From Clostridia bacterium (GTDB lineage: Bacteria; Bacillota_A; Clostridia; UBA1381): a stretch of 6,085 bases of DNA. The DNA is taken from NCBI GenBank assembly GCA_017553025.1, contig JAFZNF010000193.1:1-6085 (forward strand). The letters are read 5' to 3'. Both the position numbers and the translations under genes were made by a program. Position 1 is the first letter of the stretch. Each line of letters begins with the position of its first letter. Shown piece after piece: positions 1 to 4,838 of this stretch. The notes under the pieces are model-generated. The model made no database searches. It had not been told where the DNA came from and worked only from the letters and a program-made list of their open reading frames with translations.

Positions 1-536
1 CTGAACGCAGGAATTACCTTTGTTTCAAAGTTTTTCAGCTGTTTATGATATTCCAAGCTGTCATATGGATTATCGGTTGTGCAAATTACCTCTACATTAG
101 ATTTTTTGATAAGATTTTTGACCGAAAATTCAGGGTTTTTCAGCTTTTCATTTACCGTATCCCAAATTTTCTTTGAGTTTTTTTCGTTTAAATTTAAGTC
201 ATTATCAAAATATCTTTTAAGCTCCAGATGTGTCCAATGATAGAGCGGATTTCCGATAAGTTTTGGCATAGTTTTGTCAAAGAAGAGCCACTTTTCGTAA
301 GGGTCAGCTTTTCCTGTTATGTATTCCTCATCAATTCCGTTTGACCGCATTTGACGCCATTTATAATGGTCACCGCCCAAAAACAGCTCATAAGCGTCGG
401 AAAACCGATAATCCTCAGCTATCATTTTGGGTGAAATATGGCAATGATAGTCTATAATCGGCAAATCCTTAACATAATCAAAAAGAACTTTTGCCGTTTC
501 ATTTTTAAGCATAAAGTCTTCATTTATAAAACTCAC
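1..536 (-). CDS. uxaC: Glucuronate (uronate) isomerase, N-terminal part, cut by the left window edge
   Basis: UxaC interconverts D-glucuronate and D-fructuronate, or D-galacturonate and D-tagaturonate, as the first cytoplasmic step of hexuronate breakdown. The 178 visible codons match the family's N-terminus closely: INEDFML near residues 4-10, the metal-binding HxH in IIDYHCHI (His31 and His33), EDYRF, GDHYKWRQMR, IGNPLYHWTHLEL, and CTTDNPYDSLEYH leading to KVIPAF, just before the usual RPDK segment. The family is about 465 residues, so roughly 60% lies beyond the left edge. I chose the GTG start at 536 because the next in-frame ATG (512) would remove the conserved FINEDF segment. The GTG overlaps the uxaA stop codon (GTGATGTGA arrangement), with a modest AAGGA at 549-553, 12 bases upstream, which suggests translational coupling to uxaA. 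No stop or frameshift is seen in the visible part. Because the genes ahead of it are broken, its expression may be reduced. Confidence 0.93.
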   Translation of the reverse strand, partial: MSFINEDFMLKNETAKVLFDYVKDLPIIDYHCHISPKMIAEDYRFSDAYELFLGGDHYKWRQMRSNGIDEEYITGKADPYEKWLFFDKTMPKLIGNPLYHWTHLELKRYFDNDLNLNEKNSKKIWDTVNEKLKNPEFSVKNLIKKSNVEVICTTDNPYDSLEYHKQLKNFETKVIPAF

Positions 537-1135
537 ATCACGACACCGTCCTTAAATATCGATATTTCTTCATATCCGTTCTGCTCATTCTTTGTTTGTT
601 TTCCGTTTGCAACCTCTATTACATATTCAAACAATTCTTCCGTCAAATCTCTTTCTATAAGTCCGCTTGCATCAAAATCAATCCAATTTGACTTTTTATC
701 TGCTAACGTTTTGTTAGTGGATATTTTGACAGTCGGCACTCCTGTTCCCACAGGTGTTCCTCTGCCCGTTGTAAATAAAATCAGATTTACACCTGCTGTC
801 ATAAGATTTGTTATAGCGACTATATCATTTCCGGGACCGTCTAAAAGAGATAGTCCGCCTTTTGTGACAGTATCACCGTAAGTCAGCATATCAACAACAG
901 TAGCTTTTCCGCCCTTTTGTACACAGCCAAGCGCTTTTTCTTCCAATGTTGTAATTCCGCCCGCTTTATTTCCGGGCGACGGATTTTCATATATGACCTG
1001 ATTATGTCTTATTAAATAACCCTTGAAATTATTGATTAAGTTTACCGTTTTATTAAAGGTTCCCTTATCTTTGCACCTTTTCATTAAAATATGCTCTGCC
1101 CCAAACATTTCAGGAACTTCGGTCAAAACGCTTTT
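533..1135 (-). pseudogene. uxaA: Altronate dehydratase, C-terminal fragment; N-terminal part deleted
   Basis: UxaA dehydrates D-altronate to 2-keto-3-deoxygluconate. The fragment carries about 200 residues of the C-terminal catalytic region: VLTEVPEMFGAEHILM at the very start, then PSPGNKAGGITTLEEK, ALGCVQKGG, LLDGPGNDIVAITNLM, the TGRGTPVGTGVPTVKIS stretch and IDFDASGLI, ending with the typical EISIFKDGV tail. The family is usually about 495 residues, so roughly the first 290, including the small N-terminal SAF domain, are absent. The reading frame opens just after an in-frame TAA that lies in the uxaB part (1136-1138). The only nearby start is a TTG at 1126 that is really an internal leucine codon, and it lacks a ribosome binding site. 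The homologous part is intact and without stops, so the damage looks recent. It ends inside the uxaC start. A truncated protein could be made but should be inactive. An assembly join error is the main alternative. Confidence 0.85.
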
Positions 1136-1137
1136 TT
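1110..1137 (-). other. Deletion junction joining uxaB to uxaA out of frame
   Basis: On the minus strand the sequence passes from the UxaB frame (LTQLLKKRF) to the UxaA frame (KSVLTEVPEMFG) within about ten bases, around AAAAAAGCGTTTTGAC. The UxaA frame is +1 relative to the UxaB frame. Both proteins have family-typical residues right up to the join, so the breakpoint lies within a very short stretch that fits both genes. From usual family lengths about 1.9 kb is missing. No insertion sequence or long repeat is present at the join. Confidence 0.75.
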
Positions 1138-1538
1138 AATAGTTGTGTCAGCTTTGCAGGGAAGGTTTTTGCAGGTTTATCCGTAATTTTATCATTTTCA
1201 TCAAAGCAAATTCCCGCCTCTGTTGTGTTTGAAATTACAAAACGAAAATCAGAATTTTCGGCTAATTTTATGTATGCATCAAAATCATCATAAGGCTTTA
1301 CGCATCTTGAAATTACATCTATTTTCTTTGTTTCAACGCCCTCTAAACCTCGGCAAATATGCGTATATTCGCAGTTTTGTGCTGTCAGCATATCGCACAT
1401 ACCATTTTCAATAGGCTGTACGACAACGACTTTTCCGTCAAAATCTGTCTTTTCGTTTACGATTTGCAGCATCCAATCTGCAAATCCGCGCAGGAAACCG
1501 CCCTCCCCGAATTGTATGACTTTTTCTTCCATAGTCAT
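1110..1538 (-). pseudogene. uxaB: Tagaturonate reductase (altronate oxidoreductase), N-terminal fragment; C-terminal two-thirds deleted
   Basis: UxaB reduces D-tagaturonate to D-altronate with NADH and belongs to the mannitol dehydrogenase-like family of about 480-500 residues. Here only about the first 139 residues are homologous: the nucleotide-binding turn VIQFGEGGFLRGFADWM (residues 7-23), VVVVQPIENG, the YTHICRGLEGV segment, RFVISNTTEAGICFDEND and FPAKLTQLLKKRF. The frame then runs into the uxaA sequence one base out of register and stops at a TGA (1110-1112) after a few non-native residues (DRSS). The C-terminal substrate-binding domain is missing, so the product should be non-functional. 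The ATG at 1538 is chosen because GGAGGAG lies 6 bases upstream; a second ATG two codons later would sit too far from it. It is the first gene of a minus-strand operon uxaB-uxaA-uxaC and is transcribed divergently from the lacI-type gene. Confidence 0.86.
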
Positions 1539-1544
1539 CTAAAA

Positions 1545-1551
1545 CTCCTCC
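1545..1551 (-). promoter_or_regulatory. Ribosome binding site of uxaB
   Basis: The minus strand reads GGAGGAG 6 bases before the ATG at 1538. This strong Shine-Dalgarno match fixes the uxaB start and shows that the initiation signals of the broken gene are intact. Confidence 0.85.
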
Positions 1552-1560
1552 GCACAACTT

Positions 1561-1608
1561 TTAATCTTCCTGTACCATAAGCGGCATAGTAAATAAAGAC
1601 AAATACAT
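1561..1608 (-). CDS. Possible 15-residue leader peptide ahead of uxaB (unrecognised)
   Basis: An ATG at 1608 opens a 15-codon frame (MYLSLFTMPLMVQED) ending in TAA at 1561-1563, 22 bases before the uxaB start. The same frame is open without an ATG back to 1668, giving 35 codons after a TGA at 1669-1671. Only AGG directly against the ATG could serve as a ribosome binding site, so initiation would be weak. It could be a leader peptide, the tail of a gene lost in a rearrangement, or a chance open frame. I do not recognise it and cannot assign a function. A chance frame is the most likely explanation at this size. Confidence 0.18.
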   Translation of the reverse strand: MYLSLFTMPLMVQED

Positions 1609-1662
1609 ACCTGCTGCTGTCTTATTAACGAATTTAATTTTTTTGTCTTCACTTCCGTTGTT

Positions 1663-1692
1663 AGTGTATCATATACCAGGCAAATTAGTCAA
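1663..1692 (-). promoter_or_regulatory. Predicted sigma-70-type promoter for the uxaB operon
   Basis: On the minus strand a -35 box TTGACT (1687-1692) is followed after 18 bases by a -10 box TACACT (1663-1668). The -35 matches the consensus at five of six positions and the -10 at four. Transcription would start near 1656, leaving a leader of about 118 bases before the uxaB ATG. A motif read ATATTGTTG on the minus strand (1690-1698) overlaps the -35 box and could be a regulator half-site. Confidence 0.45.
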
Positions 1693-1710
1693 CAATATTA
1701 TCGATTTTTG

Positions 1711-1817
1711 GGTTATTTGCTTGCAAACTTGCTCATAACGTCTTCCACCCTTTTACAGTTTTAATGCAATAACAAGTTTAAAATCACCAGTTCGATTTTT
1801 TTTGTGAACAAATAACC
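1711..1817. repeat. Paired 9-base motif CAAATAACC, mirrored upstream of the two divergent promoters
   Basis: CAAATAACC lies on the plus strand at 1809-1817, directly before the -35 of the lacI-type gene. Its exact reverse complement GGTTATTTG lies at 1711-1719, so the minus strand carries the same motif 18 bases upstream of the uxaB -35. The copies are 89 bases apart and each points toward its own promoter. They could be binding sites of one regulator. Chance cannot be excluded in such AT-rich DNA. Confidence 0.4.
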
Positions 1818-1846
1818 TTGAATTTTTAACTAAAATATTGTAAAAT
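1818..1846 (+). promoter_or_regulatory. Predicted promoter of the lacI-type regulator
   Basis: A -35 box TTGAAT (1818-1823) and a -10 box TAAAAT (1841-1846) are separated by 17 bases, the optimal spacing. Transcription would begin near 1853, leaving a leader of about 27 bases before the ATG at 1880. Confidence 0.55.
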
Positions 1847-1859
1847 GCATATACAATAT
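1835..1859. promoter_or_regulatory. Candidate operator: inverted repeat over the -10 region of the lacI-type gene
   Basis: ATATTGTA (1835-1842) and TACAATAT (1852-1859) form a perfect 8-base inverted repeat with a 9-base spacer. It covers the -10 box and likely start point, where a repressor would block its own promoter. The TATTGT/ACAATA half-sites recur before scrA. It lacks the CG-centred core typical of many LacI-family operators, so the assignment is tentative. Confidence 0.35.
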
Positions 1860-1867
1860 GAAACTTC

Positions 1868-1873
1868 AGGGGG
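1868..1873 (+). promoter_or_regulatory. Ribosome binding site of the lacI-type gene
   Basis: AGGGGG lies 6 bases before the ATG at 1880 and supports that start. Confidence 0.75.
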
Positions 1874-1879
1874 TTTTAT

Positions 1880-2869
1880 ATGAACATTTCAGATTTTGCC
1901 AAAATTGCAGGCGTATCAAAATCTGCTGTCAGCAGATACTTTAACGATGGTTATTTAAGCCGTGAAAAGCGGCAACAAATCGAAGAGTCAATAAAACTTA
2001 CAGGGTATTCTCCAAGCATTTCAGCACGTTCTGTTAAAACGCGGGTTACAAAACAGGTCGGCGTTATTCTACCCAAACTTTCGGGTGAAAGCAGCGCAAG
2101 GGTTGCAGAAGGTATTGCCGAGGTTCTAAATGCCGAGGGGTACCAAATTTTGCTTGCAAATACCGCAAATGATTATAACAAAGAAATTCATTTTCTTGAT
2201 TTATTTAAGCAAAACAGGGTTGACGGTGTTATTTTGCTTGCAACTGTATTTACCGACCTGCACAGGCGTATTCTCGGTAAAATGCGTGTCCCTGTCATTA
2301 TCGTCGGTCAAAAAATCAAGGGTTACAGTTGTGTCTGTCACGATGATGAAGGCGCATCATATGCCCTTACAAAACTTATGATAGATAACGGCTCAAAATC
2401 CCCCGGATTTATAGGCGTTAATATAAACGATATTGCCGCAGGCAAAAATCGACGCCTTGGCTTTGAGCGTGCTGTGACTGACGCCGGCATCAAACTGAAC
2501 AGTGATTTTTGCGACATTGCCAAATTCAGTATTGACTCAGGTTATGAAAAGGCTAAACGTATTTTAAGCGGAAAGGAAAAACCTGATTCTCTCTTTTGCG
2601 CAACAGACAGCATAGCAATTGGCGCTATGTTTTTTTGCCGCGACGCAGGTATCAGTATTCCCAATGATATTTTTATATCCTCAATAGGCGACAACCGTAT
2701 GGGGGAAATAGCTTATTCCCCGCTCACTACAGCCCATTTTCACTATAAAACGGCGGGCATAAGCGCAGCAAATATGCTGCTTACCGAAATTAAAAGCAGT
2801 AATGTTATACCACGGACTTTGCAACTTGATTTTGAGATAATAGAACGCCAATCTGCCAAGAAAAACTGA
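1880..2869 (+). CDS. scrR: LacI-family transcriptional repressor, probably of the sucrose genes (ScrR-like)
   Basis: The 329-residue protein has the usual length and layout of a LacI/GalR regulator. Residues 1-22 form the helix-turn-helix (ISDFAKIAGVSKSAVSRYFN), followed by TGYSPSISARSVKTR at the hinge helix and a periplasmic-binding-protein-like sugar-sensing core from about residue 60. Typical core segments are GVILP, NRVDGVILLAT, VPVIIVGQK, the HDDEGASYAL stretch, GFIGVN, KNRRLGFERAV, DSLFCATDSIAIGAM, ISSIGDN and LTTAHFHY. The GYLS after the recognition helix, HDDE and IGDN-LTT segments resemble ScrR-type sucrose repressors of Firmicutes. One oddity is Val52 where most members have the hinge-helix leucine that inserts into the operator minor groove. 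The gene lies 109 bases before scrA in the same direction, which makes scrAB its likely target. Control of the divergent uxa operon is an alternative. It presumably releases DNA on binding sucrose, sucrose 6-phosphate or fructose; which ligand cannot be read from sequence. Confidence 0.85.
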   Translation: MNISDFAKIAGVSKSAVSRYFNDGYLSREKRQQIEESIKLTGYSPSISARSVKTRVTKQVGVILPKLSGESSARVAEGIAEVLNAEGYQILLANTANDYNKEIHFLDLFKQNRVDGVILLATVFTDLHRRILGKMRVPVIIVGQKIKGYSCVCHDDEGASYALTKLMIDNGSKSPGFIGVNINDIAAGKNRRLGFERAVTDAGIKLNSDFCDIAKFSIDSGYEKAKRILSGKEKPDSLFCATDSIAIGAMFFCRDAGISIPNDIFISSIGDNRMGEIAYSPLTTAHFHYKTAGISAANMLLTEIKSSNVIPRTLQLDFEIIERQSAKKN

Positions 2870-2900
2870 AACTGTGTGAAACCACCCGAATATTTTTAAA

Positions 2901-2921
2901 TATTGTTGCACATCTACAATA
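2901..2921. promoter_or_regulatory. Candidate operator upstream of scrA
   Basis: TATTGT (2901-2906) and ACAATA (2916-2921) form a perfect 6-base inverted repeat with a 9-base spacer in the 109-base gap before scrA. It abuts and partly overlaps a possible -35 box TAGACA (2920-2925). The same half-sites occur over the promoter of the adjacent regulator gene, but with 11 bases between them. No T-run follows, so it is not a terminator. Confidence 0.35.
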
Positions 2922-2959
2922 GACATTATCTTCTCCGACTGTTAAACTATACATATAAT
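2920..2959 (+). promoter_or_regulatory. Predicted promoter of scrAB, two overlapping possibilities
   Basis: One option pairs TAGACA (2920-2925) with TAAACT (2943-2948) at 17 bases, with five and four of six consensus matches. The other uses a perfect -10 TATAAT (2954-2959) with a poor -35 TTCTCC (2931-2936), also at 17 bases. Either leaves a very short leader before the ATG at 2979. Read-through from the regulator gene is also possible, as no terminator separates them. Confidence 0.4.
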
Positions 2960-2964
2960 ATGAA

Positions 2965-2970
2965 AAGGAG
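2965..2970 (+). promoter_or_regulatory. Ribosome binding site of scrA
   Basis: AAGGAG lies 8 bases before the ATG at 2979, which fixes the scrA start. Confidence 0.85.
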
Positions 2971-2978
2971 CTGATACT

Positions 2979-4838
2979 ATGGACTACAAAAAATGTGCAT
3001 CGGAAATTTTAACTGCCATCGGCGGCAAGGATAATCTGGCAAGCGCTGCCCATTGTGCAACCCGTCTTCGCTTGGTTATCGCAGATAACAGCAAGGCAAA
3101 CAAAAAGACGCTTGAAAATATAGACGGCGTTAAGGGCGTTTTTGAGGCTTCAGGTCAACTTCAAATTATCATCGGCACAGGCACGGTAAATAAAGTTTAT
3201 GATGAATTTATTGCATTAGCTGGTATTGAAGCAGCATCAAAAGACGATGTAAAAGCGGCGGCGGCTGCAAAATCTCCTTGGTACAAAAGAGCTGTAAAAA
3301 CTTTGGGAGATATATTTGTTCCTATTATTCCCGCAATCGTTGCAACAGGACTTTTAAATGGTCTTTTGGGCGGTTTGGGAAGAGCTTTTCCGAGTCTTGC
3401 GGACTCACAATTTTTCGGACTTTTAAACATTTTTTCAAATGCAGCGCTTGTATTCTTACCTATATTGATTGCAATCAGTGCGGCTAAAATTTTTGGCGGA
3501 AATGTATACCTTGGCGCAGTTATCGGTATGATTATGATTCACCCGGACCTTGTAAATGCCTGGAGTGCGGGCGGAGGTGCCCAGACTTCTACCATCTGGT
3601 CGTGGTTCGGACTTTGGAATATTCAAAACACAGGCTACCAGGGACACGTTATTCCTGTGGTTATTGCAGTCCTCTTTATGAGCAAAATCGAAAAATGGCT
3701 GCATAAAAAGGTGCCTGAAACTTTTGATTTGTTTGTAACACCGCTTGTATCGGTGCTTGTAGCGGGATTTTTTGCTATGACAGTTATCGGTCCCGTATTC
3801 TCACAGATTGAAACCTGGGTTTTGACAGGCGCAAAAGCGCTTATTGCTATTCCTTTCGGTATCGGTGCATTCATTATGGGCGGCGTGTATGCTCCTACAG
3901 TTGTAGCGGGTGTTCATCATATGTATAATGCCATTGAGCTTGCAATGATTGCCGAAAACGGACAGAACACCTGGATGCCTATTGCAACTGCGGCAAACGT
4001 TGCGCAAGGCGCAGCGGCTTTAGCGGTAGCTTTTAAAACGCGCCAGCAAAAGATTAAATCTCTTGCGCTTCCCGCATCATTATCTGCATTTATGGGCATT
4101 ACCGAACCTGCAATATTCGGTGTAAATATAAGATTTGTAAAACCGTTAATTGCAGGTATGATAGGCGGTGCGTTCGGAGCAGCAGTTGCTTCCGTAATGA
4201 AGGTTTATGCAACGGCAAACGGAGTTACCGGGATATTTGGATTTTTAATTACAACTCCTACATTTTTGGGCTACCTTATAACTTTCCTTGTTGCATCAAT
4301 TATTGCTTTTGCAATTTCGTATATAATTTATAAAGACGCCGAGGAAGAAGCGGAAACTGTCCCTCAGCAGGAAGATTTAGATAATTCAGGCTTCGTTCTC
4401 TCACCTCTTAAGGGTAAAGCTATTGATATGTCACAGGTTCCTGACGAAACCTTTGCATCAAATGTGCTTGGCATCGGCGCTGCCGTTGAACCTTCAGAAG
4501 GCAAGGTCGTTGCTCCTGCAAGCGGTGTTGTAAGCACTCTTTTTGACACACATCACGCAATCGGACTTACGCTTGATAATGGCACAGAACTTCTAATTCA
4601 TATCGGCATAAATACTGTAGAATTAAAGGGCGAGGGATATGAGGCGCATATAAATGAGGGCGACCATTTTGTCAAAGGACAGACTCTCATAACTTTTGAT
4701 AAAGAATTGATAGAAAGTAAAGGCTACAAAACTGTTACCCCCGTTATAATTACAAATCCCGATGACTTTTCAAAAATTGAAAAGTCGAAAGACGGGGAAG
4801 TTGATTTCCTTGATAAGCTGATAATATCAGAAAAATAA
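2979..4838 (+). CDS. scrA: Sucrose-type PTS permease, enzyme IIBCA
   Basis: This membrane protein takes up its sugar and phosphorylates it in transit, giving sucrose 6-phosphate inside the cell. All three PTS domains are present in 619 residues. The IIB domain (about 1-85) carries the phosphorylated Cys26 in HCATRLRL. The IIC domain (about 105-455) has many hydrophobic segments, VHHMY (His313 and His314) and the conserved GITEPAIFG loop around Glu376. The IIA domain (about 470-619) is of the EIIA-Glc type, with His526 in THHAIGL and the active His541 in LLIHIGINTVELKGEG; their 15-residue spacing equals that of His75 and His90 in E. coli EIIA-Glc. The B-C-A order is that of Gram-positive ScrA proteins. 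Because IIA is fused, the protein would receive phosphate directly from HPr. A sister specificity such as trehalose or a beta-glucoside is possible from the permease alone, but the following GH32 gene favours sucrose. The stop codon overlaps the scrB start by one base. Confidence 0.92.
   Translation: MDYKKCASEILTAIGGKDNLASAAHCATRLRLVIADNSKANKKTLENIDGVKGVFEASGQLQIIIGTGTVNKVYDEFIALAGIEAASKDDVKAAAAAKSPWYKRAVKTLGDIFVPIIPAIVATGLLNGLLGGLGRAFPSLADSQFFGLLNIFSNAALVFLPILIAISAAKIFGGNVYLGAVIGMIMIHPDLVNAWSAGGGAQTSTIWSWFGLWNIQNTGYQGHVIPVVIAVLFMSKIEKWLHKKVPETFDLFVTPLVSVLVAGFFAMTVIGPVFSQIETWVLTGAKALIAIPFGIGAFIMGGVYAPTVVAGVHHMYNAIELAMIAENGQNTWMPIATAANVAQGAAALAVAFKTRQQKIKSLALPASLSAFMGITEPAIFGVNIRFVKPLIAGMIGGAFGAAVASVMKVYATANGVTGIFGFLITTPTFLGYLITFLVASIIAFAISYIIYKDAEEEAETVPQQEDLDNSGFVLSPLKGKAIDMSQVPDETFASNVLGIGAAVEPSEGKVVAPASGVVSTLFDTHHAIGLTLDNGTELLIHIGINTVELKGEGYEAHINEGDHFVKGQTLITFDKELIESKGYKTVTPVIITNPDDFSKIEKSKDGEVDFLDKLIISEK

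Larger units (their letters stand above)
1539..1879. other. Divergent regulatory region between uxaB and the lacI-type gene
   Basis: This 341-base AT-rich stretch holds no confident gene. From left to right it contains the uxaB ribosome binding site, a short possible leader ORF (minus strand), a promoter for uxaB, a TTGC-rich patch around 1716-1733, two mirrored CAAATAACC motifs, a promoter for the lacI-type gene and an inverted repeat over that promoter's -10 region. I see no tRNA, riboswitch, terminator or clear catabolite-responsive element. Confidence 0.8.

Noticed and set aside
438..881. 147-codon open frame on the plus strand
   Set aside because: It lies antisense to the strongly conserved uxaA and uxaC coding sequence, has no ribosome binding site and resembles no known protein. 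It is a shadow frame.
1130..1138. A_AAA_AAG slippery heptamer in the uxaB frame, suggesting programmed frameshifting into uxaA
   Set aside because: A -1 shift here reads GCG TTT TGA and stops at once. The uxaA frame is +1, and large conserved parts of both proteins are missing, so frameshifting would not restore either enzyme.
1223..1580. Plus-strand open frames of 63 and 73 codons opposite uxaB
   Set aside because: They run antisense to the conserved uxaB fragment and its leader, with no initiation signals or recognisable protein features.
1624..1640. TATTAACGAATTT as a CcpA catabolite-responsive element
   Set aside because: It keeps only the central AACG and lacks the flanking TG and CA positions of the cre consensus. 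No better match was seen in either intergenic region.
2901..2921. Hairpin TATTGT/ACAATA as a terminator or a SacT/LicT-type antiterminator target
   Set aside because: The stem is only 6 AT-rich base pairs with no following T-run, and there is no RAT-like sequence, overlapping terminator or BglG-family gene nearby.
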